Below are positions 45,944 to 57,900 of a stretch of 64,000 nt of DNA, piece by piece. Within the stretch, counting starts at the first letter, position 1. Each line of letters begins with the position of its first letter. The stretch comes from Euleptes europaea (Eukaryota > Chordata > Lepidosauria > Squamata > Sphaerodactylidae): assembly GCF_029931775.1 (NCBI RefSeq), contig NC_079325.1, forward strand, positions 36,930,673 to 36,994,672, in the 5' to 3' direction. A program made the translations under genes and the position numbers. The notes below the pieces were generated by a model. The model saw nothing but the letters and a program-made list of their open reading frames with translations. It did not search any database and was not told where the DNA came from.

Positions 45944-48900
45944 TTTCCCAGTACAACAACCCAAGATCCTTTTAATTAGAGAATGTGCTGAACTGAACCT
46001 GGATACAATTTCTCCAGGCTAAAGAACTGAGGCTAGGTTCTAGCTAGGGTTGCCAGGTTCCCCCTTGGCCACTGGTGGGTGACAGGTAGGGTTGCCAGCT
46101 CCAGGTTGGGAAACTCCTGGAGATTGGGGGTGGAGCCAGGGGAGAACAGGGACTACAGTGGAGTACAATGCCATAGTCCACCCTCCAAAGCATCCATTTT
46201 CTCCAGGGGAACTGATCTCTGTAGACTGGAGATGAGCTGTAATTCTGGGAGATGCCCAGGCCCCACCTGGAGGCTGACATCGCTACTTCTAGCTATAGTA
46301 AAGGTAAAGGTCCCCTGTGCAAGCACCGGGTCATTCCTGACCCATGGGGTGATGTCACATCCCGATGTTTACTAGGCAGACTTTGTTTATGGGGTGGTTT
46401 GCCAGTGCCTTCCCCAGTCATCTTCCCTTTACCCCCAGCAAGCTGGGTACTCAATTTACCGACCTCGGAAGGATGGAAGGATGAGTCAACCTTGAGCCGG
46501 CTACCTGAAACCGACTTCCGCCGGGATCGAACTCAGGTCATGAGCAGAGTTTGGACTGCAGTACTGCAGCTTACCACTCTGTGCCATGGGGCTCTTACTT
46601 CTAGCTATACTAATATGTTATTTCCAAGTTCTTTGAATATGTGCTCTCTCTGTGTGTGTGTCGTATATACAGGAGCCTAAAGATCGTTCAGTTGAAGAAT
46701 GAAACAGAGCCCTGGCTGGCCATATCCAACTGGTTAAAGCCCAGGTAAGAAGAACATGTAAACCAGAAATGAAACCCATAGGCCTGAAACATGTATATGT
46801 GGCTCTGTGGTAGAGCACCTGCTTTGTAAACTAATTCAGTCCCCAGCATCTGTCGTTCCCAGCCTGAGGCTCTCAAAAGGCAGTGCCAGGCAGGGTAGAC
46901 ACTCCTGAGCTAGATGCGCCAGTGCTCTGATTCAGTATAAGGCAGCCTCAAGGGGGAACAAAGAACAGGAGACCCATCATTGTTGTTGTTGGCAAGTCAC
47001 AGCTGACTTATGGCGGCCCAACAGGGTTTTTAAGGCAACAGGCATTCAGAGGAGGTTTGCCATTGCCTGCCACAGCGCAGCGACCCTGGCATTCCTTGGT
47101 GGTCTCCCATCCAAATACTGACCAGGGCTGACCCTGCTTAGCATCTGAGATCTGATGAGATCAGGCTAGACTGGCCCCTCCAGGTCAGGCAGGTCAGACC
47201 GAGCCATCTAACACAGGTCATTAGAGCTTATCAGTAGGGCTGGAGGTCATATTATTGGCCATATCATTCTGTTACGCCGCTCTGCACATGCTCAGAGGTA
47301 CCCATTTTTCTTACTGCTTCACAGCACTCTGCCCCAATATTGGAAACAGGTTGTGGGCATGAGCATGAATTATGTCGGCAGTGTAGGGTTGCCAGGTCCC
47401 TCTTCGCCACCAGCTGGAGGTTTTGAGGGCAGAGCCTGAGGAGGGTGGGGTTTCGGGAGGGACTTCAATACCATAGAGTCCAAGTGCCAAAGTGGCCATT
47501 TTCCCCAGGTGAATTGACCTCTATCAGCTGGAAATCAGTTGTAATAGCAGGAGATCTCCTGCTAGTACCTGGAGGTTGGCAACCCTACTGCAGTGGTGGG
47601 ACTACCTGAGACATTGTAGGGGGAAGAAGTATAGGAGAACCCCTTCCTGACTGCACACAGGTGTCCATGGGAAGGGTTGCTTCATGCAGTGTCCTGCCTA
47701 ACCTGTCTGTTTTCTTGCAGGAATAGATATGCTTATCAAGAACCAAAGACAATACCCCCACTCCAGTGGTTCAATCCAAGGTAAGAAATATAAATACAGA
47801 ACCAAGATACTGGGGAGTAAAGAAAGGCGTACATAGCATCTGAGGGTACTACATGACCCTCAAAGAAGAAATGCCACAATCTTGGCACCACAACAGATAC
47901 ACATCTGATTATCTCAATAGAGAAAGCAGCTCTTGAGGGCCATTTCAGGCCAGGAAAACACCATGGGTCGAAGGTTTACCCCCACACACACCAATCAGAA
48001 CCAGGACAACACACAATTGATAACTGTACTTTTTAAAATAAGCTGGAAATTCTGCTTGTGGAAATGGTTTGGCAAAGGGAAGCCACGTAAATTACATATT
48101 ATAGCTACAGAGCTCCCTGCGGCCATTTCAGGACTAAAAACGGTGCAGGTGTGGAGAAAGCTGAAGCCACCAGCAATCAGAACTGGGCCTACCCACATCT
48201 GGGAGGGACCAAACTCCCTTGGAGTTAATGCAGGGGTACCATGCTTAGCATCTGAGCATGCCCTCCAATGTGTAAGAAATGAAAACAGGGATATGTGTAT
48301 AACACCTCAGTCCTCATAGCAGGACCATTGCCGAGGCCCTTCCCCCATCTACTGAGTGCCAAAGGCCCCCTGTTTCCTCTGTGTGTCTAACAATCTGTAA
48401 TCCACCAGTCAGCACGTACCTGAGCAGCAAGGGCAGGCAGTGTGTAGAGTATGAGCCTTAGCGCACATGTGTTTATGCGCATGCACACTAGAGATGAGAT
48501 GCATCCAGCTCCCGTTCAGAGACGGAACTTGCAAAAGACCCCTGGCAAGAAGTGAATCCTGAACAACGAGGAGTCCAGCAGTTGTTACAGGCAAAACTGT
48601 AACGCAGCTTCCTGTGCAGGCAAAAACAAGAAGAACAGGGCAGTGATTTAGCAGAGAGCAGGACCCAATGAACTGGGGCAGTCAGACTATATGATAATGG
48701 CAACATGTTAGCTCTGTCAAATGCAATGTTTGGGACCTGCTGAAGTCTCCCAAAAGCACGTCAAAGAGCACATTACAGAAGAGAAATGAACAGTTATACG
48801 TGTTCTGGGTACACCTAAGCTAGCTTACTGTAAAGAATGCTCCTGGCACATCAGTTCAGCTTGACAAAGGGTGCATCAATGCAACTCGGGACACAGTTTT

Positions 48901-51900
48901 CACCACCCCACCCCAAACATACACTTCTAAATAAAGAGCTCCCTAACTTCAGTGTGTGCTAAATTACAGCTTGGGGAAGTTCCATTTGAGCTCCAGCAAT
49001 CCAGCAATCACTATGTCATGACAAAATAAAGTCCCCAACAATCTCACCCACTAGCCAGCACCAGCAGCACCACACAAAAAAGGCACGCGTTCATGGAACT
49101 GAACAGCAGCTCAGGACCAAAAGAGGAGGGATTCGTTACAGTAATGTAGTTTTCATACAGGTGCTTATCAAGCACGTAAGATAGGGTTGCCAGGTCCCTC
49201 TTCGCAACCGGTGAGAGATTTTGGGGGCGGAGCCTGAGGTGGGCGGGGTTTGGGGGAGGGAAGGGACTTCAATGCCATAGAGTTCAATTGCCAAAGGGGC
49301 TGTTTTTCTCCAGGTGATCTGATCTCTAAGGGCTGGAGATCAGTTGAATTAGCAGGAGATCTCCAGCTAGTACCTGGCGGTTGGCAACCCTAATGTAAGA
49401 GCAGCTCGATCAGAGCATCATCCCCCTTCAGTAGAGAGTTCAGGAAACACATGCCGTACTGACTGGAACGGCACTGATAAAAATGGTGCTCCTCGAACAA
49501 ATTTACAGTGCTCATAATTGACACATTGAGCACGTGGAACTGCTTGCCTTCTACCGAATCAGGCCATTGGTCCATCAAGGTCAGCATTGTCTCTTCTGAC
49601 TGGCGGCAGCTCCTTGGGGTCTCAGGTAATCACCTACTAACCAAGCTTTTAAACTGGAGACGCTGAGAATTGGGAACTCCTGCATGCAAAGCAGATGCCC
49701 TAACTAGTGACGCACAACTTCACTGCTATAAGCTTCTCTCCGACGACCCATGGGAGCATGTTGTTCCATAAGAGTATGCCCGTGAGTCACTCAGACTTCT
49801 TAGAAGTAGGGTAGCCAGGTCCCGCTTTGCAACTGGCGGGAGGTTTTTGGAGCAGAGCCTGAGGAGGGCAGGGTTTGGGGAGGGGAGGGACTTCAATGCC
49901 ATAGAGTCCAATTGCCAAAGCGGTCATTTTCTCCAGGTGAACTGATCTCTATCGGGTGGAGATCAGCTGTAACAGCAGGAGATCTCCAGCTAGTATCTGG
50001 AGGTTGGCAACCCTACTTAGCAGCCTTCTAAAACTACAATATCCAGGATGCCTTGGTGGGGGAAGAGTCAACACTGCACCTGATTGCGAATGACTTGAAA
50101 TTATTTTAGTAGAAATCCGCCCTTATTTCAGATATTTTAATCTTGCACTCTTAGCATAATTGTTCCTGAAGTTTCTATAACAACCATTCAAGCTACAAAT
50201 CAATACAGAGGTTAATAAAGAAACCAAAGTAAAACCAGCCACATTGCAACTTAAAACATCAATAAATGCTGCTGTCTAAAAATAACTACAACAGGATAGG
50301 AAGAAGAAAGGAAAACTACACAGAACAAAGAAATCAGCAAAAAGGTTCAAAAAATTAAAATGCATTCACTTGGTACTTTAAGCTCAACAAGCCTGGCATC
50401 AGGCAAATCTCCCCAGGGACCAATTCTGTACTCAAAGTGCCACAACTAAGAAGGCCCTGCCTTTGTGTCCCCACCTCTGAAGGTGAAGGAAGGAACACAC
50501 AGGGCAGAATTTTATCCTAACAGCGGAACATGTTCATTTGAGATAAAGGGGTCCACTAAGTACCATTAATATATTATGATATAACCTTGTATTTTAGTAA
50601 TCATCATAATATTTTTTTTATATTTTCTGTCACATTTTGCGATTTTTGAATTACATTATCTACTATTTGGATGTTTCTGTAATAATTTTCCAGACCCCTT
50701 GATCTTGTCATTCTGAGGTTTCCTCCTCTCTTTTTTGTTTCCTCTCAGATTATATGTAAAACATTTGCTGTAACACCAAGCTGTGGCCACTCTATTAAGT
50801 GGGGGGTGTAGGTATGGTTGCCAATCTCCAGGTACGAGCTGGAGAGCTCCTACTATTACAACTGACCTCCAGCCGATCACGATCAGTTCCCCTGGAGAAA
50901 ATGGACACTTTGGCAATTAGACTCTGTGGCATTGAAGTCCCTCCCCAAACCCCGCCCTCCTCAGGCTCCACCCCCAAAGTCTCCAGGAATTTCCCAATAT
51001 GGAGCTGGCAGCCCTAGGTGTAGGAATAATACCCAGGGCGAGACTGCAAACTACTTTTCCTTACAAAAGATGGAGGCAGGAAGTTTAATACTTGCTTTTG
51101 CAGAAACTCACTTTAATACCTATAACAACTAAATGAGAAAGGATGAGATGCAGACTGCGTAACTACCACTGGGCTGCGGGGTGCACATCATAATGCAACC
51201 CTCTACCGATATTGTTCCAGCCTAGGGGGGGTGTGTTCCCAAATGAACTCCCTTGGTCTCGCAGGACTGAAAGCATGAAGAGAGGTTGTGCTCAGAACAG
51301 GCTGGGTGGGAGCCCAACTTTAAAGCATTTTTGTTCAGGGATCGTCACGGGTGTTTCTGCTTGGACTGAAAAAACAAACTGCCTGCAAATGGGCTGCTAA
51401 ATTAAGTACAGACAAGAGTTGCTGGGAAATGGTTTTGTTTAAAAAACAAATAAATGCTTTCCGAACATCTGGACACTGTTAGCGTTCTGCAAGGCAACGC
51501 TGTTCATCTTCACATTTCCCGCTGTCCTCTGGCAAATGTTTTACATGACGTTGGACATCTGTGCCAGAGGCTTTAATTCTGCGTAGAGCTTTTTATATTT
51601 GCCTATGAACAAGCCATGAAGTTGCCTTAGACTGAGTCAGACCACCAGACTTTCAAGGTCAGCACTTTTTACTCTGACTGGTAATGGCTCTCTAGGGTCT
51701 CAGGAGGGCGGGGGTCTTTCACACCATCTGCTACTTGATCCTTCTAAACTGGAGAAGCTGGGGGCTGAACCTGAAATCTTCTGCGTGCCAGGCAGATGGG
51801 ACATGCAGAATACTTTCTGGACCAAATTCTTGCATTCTCTACTTCTCCCTGACTCAACCAGGATCCAAAAATCTTTCTGAAGAGTTGTAAATAGCCACTC

Positions 51901-54900
51901 AGAAACCCAAGCATCTTATTATAATATTCCTACTAGGGATGCCAACCTCCAGGTGGGACCTGGGGGTCCCCCGGAATTACAACTCATCTCCAAACTACAG
52001 AGTTCAGTTCCACTGGAGCAAATGGATGCTTTGGAAGGTAGACTTTATGGCAATGTACCCCACTGAGGTCCCTGTCCTCACCAGGCTCCATCCCCTAATC
52101 TCCAGGAGATTCCCAAGCTGGATCTGGCAACCCTAGCTCACCATACCCTGCCAGTGGCCAGGGGGACTTCCTACATGAACAACAACAACAAGAAGAAAGC
52201 CCTAGTATTCACAGGATAACACACTGGAATAAGTAACCAGAGCACAGAAAATAAGTATTTCTTCACACAATGCATAGTTAAATTATGGAACTCCCTGCTC
52301 CAGGATGTGGTGATGGATGCCAACCTGGAAGGCTTTAAGAGGGGAGTGGACATGTTCATGGAGGAAAGGGCCATGGATAGCCATGGCTACTAGTCAAAAT
52401 GAATACTAGACATGATGCATACCTATTCTCTACAGCAGGGTGGGGAACCTTTTTTCTGCCAAGGGCCATTTGAATATTTATAACATCATTTGCGGGCCAT
52501 ACAAAATTATCAACTTACAAATTAGCCAACCAAGCCCCAAGCAGGCAGCTGCCCCAGATGACCCCCCCCCCCCATGCAGGCAAGCAGGCAGGCATCCAAC
52601 CAGTGGCGCACTCGCCCACCTGGTGGCACAGGATTGTCTGTTGCATCAGCCAGGCGTAGCTGTCCAGCCGCACGCCAGAGTTGCTCCTGCTCTGCATGGT
52701 CGGGGCCGGATTCTACAGCTGGCTCCTGCTACCTTCGCCTGCAGGGATGAAATGAGGATACACTGGCTAAGAACTCCCCCACCCCCGAGCGCATCCTGCC
52801 CCTGCCCCCTTTAACCCCTCCATTGTCACCACTTCCGCCCCCAGCCCTCTTGTAGTACAGAGGGAATACGATTCTCCAGGGCCAGGTGGGCAAAGGTTAA
52901 TACAGTTTCTTGGGCGGTCCTAGCAGCTCCATAGCTAATGACTCTTCTGAAAAGGTTCCTTTTCTTGGCAAAACAAACTCACATCTGCCTTGAATAGAAG
53001 CTATTCCTGTCTGCAGGAGGGGGAGGACCACCAGTCTTAGATCCTTCTGAGCTAGAGATCTGCCAGGACCCACAAAGGGCCAGACCAAATGATTTCGCGG
53101 GCCTTAAATGGCCTCCCCGGGCCTGACACCCCCCCCCCCCGCCCTACAGTATCAGAGGAGCATGCCTATTATATTAGGTGCTGTGCATCACAAGCAGGAT
53201 ACTGCTGCAATTGCATTTTTTTGGGGGGGGGAAGCTATTTAAATGTAAAAGTCAGAAAGTTATATAACATTTTTAAAAGACAGAAAGCAAAATGGCAAAA
53301 GGTAACAAAACAGGACAAAAATGTAAAGCCTGGTGCCAGATTTTATTTCCCACAATGACCTCTGCCACTCAGGAATCTTTCAGCTGAAGAAGCATAGGAA
53401 GTTTTACCATGTTGACTGGATGCACAAAAACAGTGGTCTCCAACATGGTGCCTATTGAAGTCCCGCCCCAAACCCCTGCCTTGTCAGGCTCTGCCCTACA
53501 AATCTCCCGCCAGTGGCAAAGAGGGACCTGGCAACCCTATGTAAAAAGATTTGGGACCCCTGCACTAAAAATTCAAAGAGCAACTCTACCATTTCAAAAC
53601 TGCAGGCTCTTCATCTTGGGGTGGGGATGAGAGGATCTTTGCCCAGTAAGGAAACTAACCAAATAGTCAAGGACATGGGGACGGGCAAACAAAGGGGTTG
53701 ACATCTGAAGTCTAGGAGAAGCAATTTAGGGGTTAAGCAGCTGAAAACAGTGCAGTCAGTACTTTAACCCAGACAAGCTACCTCACACACCCCTCCAGGC
53801 AGGAAAAGGAGAGACTTCCTCCAGACCTTTCTTACAATTATCAAATGTCATTATACTTCAGAGTAAACAGGGTTGCTTGTGCCAGTAAGAGCAGCAAAAC
53901 CAGGCCACCCACAGATGATGCAGAAACGCAGAAAAACAAGGCTTTCCAACTGAATGAAAAGCCATAAAAATAGCCCAGTGTTCCAGGGGGCATGGGACAC
54001 TGAAAACGATCAGATGACCTAGGGTTGCCAACCTAGGAGGTGGCTGGAGACCACCTGTGATTATAACTGATTTTCAGACAACAGAGATCAGTTCACCTGG
54101 AAAAAATGCATGCTTTGGAGGGTGGACTCTGTGGCATTATACCCCATTTAAACCCCTCCTATTACCACACCATGGCACAGAGTGGTAAGCTGCAGTAATG
54201 CAGTCCAAAGCTTTGCTCATGACCTGAGTTCGATCCCGGCGGAAGTCGGTTTCAGGTAGCCGGCTCAAGGTTGACTCAGCCTTCCATCCTTCCGAGGTTG
54301 GTAAAATGAGTACCCAGCTTGCTGGGGGTAAAGGGAAGATGACTGGGGGGAAGGCACTGGCAAACCACCACGTAAACCAAGTCCGCCTAGTAAACATCGA
54401 GATGTGATGTCACCCCATGGGTCAAGAATGACCCGGTGCTTGCACGGGGGACCTTTACCTTTATTACCACTTTACACCCTGCTCATGATCCACCCCAAAA
54501 TCTCCAGGTCTTTCCCCACCAGCAGCAGACAACCCTAATCATGTCTACTAAAAGAAAAAAGAAAGCAGGGGAAGAGGTTGTCCTACTCATACTCTTCACA
54601 GTTTAGCAAATCCCAGGGAGGGAGATTAGGAATGGGGATTTCCAAATTGCCCCACCACACACACACATTTATTTTAAGAGGACATCCATGTAGTACAATT
54701 TTATCCCACCCTGGCTTCTAATCTAGGAGCTCAGAAAGGGTGGCATGCATAATTCTCCGTTTCTCTAAAGGCTACAGTTTAGAGCCCGGCAGACACACAG
54801 AAAATCCCACATCCACCTTCTAAAAAACAGGTGGATACACTAAGGGGGAAAGGGGCGGGGGACGCCTTGGCATAGATCCACAATGTGGTTTAGAAAAAAC

Positions 54901-57900
54901 CTGACATTTAAAATGGTAGCCCAAAGAGGCTGAGAGGTGCCTTGCTTACAACCTTACTTAGAGGCTCTGCTGGATCTCTAGAAACAGGGCTGCTGCTTGA
55001 CCAGGGAAGAGCAAAGACCTGTGTTTGCAGGGGTCAGTTTCCAAACCCACAGTGGGGCACCAAGCTGTCCTCTCCACCCTGAAAAATCCTAATTCCTGGT
55101 GGGAGATTGAGCTGCTGCTGCTACTGCAGCAGCACACTTGTAGCCCGCCCACGGGGCACTAAATAAGGCCTGAAAAAGACTAACCTGGACCAGGAGGAGT
55201 CACCAAGAAACCAACTCCATTTTGAGTCAAATGTTGGCCCAATTCCCAGAGCTTGATGATTCATCACGGCCCACCTGGCAAGCCAAAAAGTGCAGGGAAT
55301 TTAAAGGGGCCACACAGCGGGGATCCCTTTGGAGACTGATATGCTTATGCTACTAGCTAGGGACAGGAAATTGTCATGTACATAACAACTCATGGGGGGA
55401 ATGTAGGGTTGCGAACCTCCAGGTAGTAGCTGGAGATCTCCTGCTATTACAACTGATCTCCAGCCGATAGAAATCAGTTTACCTGGAGAAAATGGCCGTT
55501 GGACTCTATGGCATTGAAGTCCCTCCCCTCCCTAAACCCCGCCCTCCTCAGGCTCTGCCCCAAAAACCTCCCGCCGGTGGCAAAGAGGGACCTGGTAACC
55601 CTAGGGGAATGTTGTGTCAAAAATGGGGAAGGATACTCTGTGAAGACTCCGAGGTTTTTTTTAATGTTGACTTGACTTGAAAGTTGTGGTTAGGGAGCCT
55701 TTGAGGAGGTTTGTGCCCACTCAGTGTTTGCCTAAAAAATCTGAGCAGCTACTGCTATATTTGGAACCTGGCCATGCTAACTCCATATGTACACTCCATA
55801 TGTACACTCTGACACTTTGGTAATTTCCCCCTGCCAATTGGGACTAGCAGGTTGAGGGCCCAGAAACATCCTGTGCAGGTCATTCTAGCTGCTACTGGAA
55901 GGGGTTCGAGTAGGGGGCTGACTCCTAATACCATTCATCTGCTGGAACATTGAAAATGGATTTCAGGGTTAAGGCTGAGAAGGCTGGCTGGAATGTGGAA
56001 TCTACCTGCACCAGCTGCGGTGTTTGGGGGGAGAGGGTTGTCAGCCTCCCGGTCGGGACTGGAGATCTTCTGGAATTACAACCGACCCCCAGATTACAGA
56101 GATCAGTCCCCTTGGAGAAAATGGCTGCATCGAAGGGTGGACTCTATGGCATTATACCTTCCCCTACCCAAACTCCATCCTCCCCAGATTCCACTTCCAA
56201 ATCTCCAGGAATTTCCTAACCTTGGAGGCAGCATGCTGGGGGAAAGTTGTGCCTGCCCAATTTCTGCCTTTGCTACAGCTGCTAAGGATGACTAAAAGGT
56301 GAATCAGTGAACACTGTCTAATGGGTTTAAATAATCTCCCTCTTTCCCTCTCATTTGTCAGCGCTCGCATGGATGTGCTCACAGAGACCCTTTGGTCAGC
56401 CCCCATCATCTGGGAGGGAACCTTTGAGAGATCAATGTTAGACGATTATTACAAGAAGCAGAACGTCACAGTTGGCTTGACAGTTTTTGCCATTGGGAAG
56501 TAAGTGCAGCTTAATCACTAACTACAATATTGTGGTTGTTATTTATAATAAATACTTATTAAACATTGCTAGAGCTTTTTTTAAAAAAACACACACACAC
56601 ACACACTAAAAAAGTTTCATCATTTTTATTGCAGATGTTTCCGAAATCTGTGCGTTGAGAGATCAGCTTCATGTGTCATGTAAATTAGTCGTATAAGTTA
56701 AGGCACTAGTGGGTCCCGATATGACCCCACACAGAGGATTCTGTTGCATTTCTGCTCTGGCCTCACCTACATCCAAGCAGCCTCTTCTGAACGGAACATA
56801 AGTCATTCTGCTGCATCTCTGCATCAGGTGTGATCAGTCAGAGATTTCAACAGAGGAGGAAGCCCTGTTGTTCTCTGCCTGATTTACTGCTCCAGGCTTA
56901 CTCAGTGGGGATGCTTGGAACAATGATTCATAACGGCAAGAGGTAGAATTTTTCAGGGATTGCAAGTTCTCACTCTCTCACTCTAAAGGTAAAGGGGGTG
57001 CATAAAAGTGAAAGTATGAGTGGGGGTTTATTCTGTTTATTTTAACAAATATGAACACATGAAATTCAATCTGATCTCACCTTCTGTGTCAATACATGAT
57101 ACAAAGAGTCAATGGGCGAAAATTCATGGGAGGTTTTACCTTGGATTCGCTGCTCTCTAAATGCACATTTCCCCCACCCAAATTCTCAAAACTCAAAAAC
57201 AAGCCCCCGTGCAGAGTTTTGAGAATTCGGATGGGGGAAATGTGCACCTAGAGAGTAGCAAATCCAAGACAAAACCTCCCATGCGTTTTCGCCCAATGTG
57301 AGTTTATAACTCGCTTTGCTGCTGCAAAATTCTAAAGTCCGGTGGTCAAGCTGCATACACCTGAAATGTGTAAGGGAGGGAGGGGAGCAATGTTCAGCCA
57401 CGGATGTGTGCCCACAGACCCAAATGTCAATGGCAGGGAAGCAGCATGGTCAGGTTGGAAGAGAGTATGTGCATTCAATGTATCTATTTTAGACTGAAGT
57501 TTTCATGGGGGGGGGGGGGTTAACCCAAGATATATTTCAGTGATCAGAACAAGGAGAAACTCTATTTTCTTGCAAAAACAGCCAAGTGGCATTTTAAACG
57601 GCAAAAAAAATATCACCTACTCCCCTATGGGTTGCAGTCAAGCCAGGGGGCTGCCTGAAGCAGATCTTCAGAACCCAGTCCTAGATTGGGACTTAATTTT
57701 GGGAAAGGCTTGTAACTTTTCTTCTGGTCTACTCCCAGGTACCTAGACAAATATTTGAAGGACTTCTTAACCTCAGCGAACACCTACTTCATGCCTGGCC
57801 ACAATGTTATCTTCTATGTCGCGGTGGACAACCTCTCAGGAGTGCCGTCGATCAAGCTGGGTCCCCATCGGACGCTGAAGGTCTTCCAGGTGGAAAAGGA

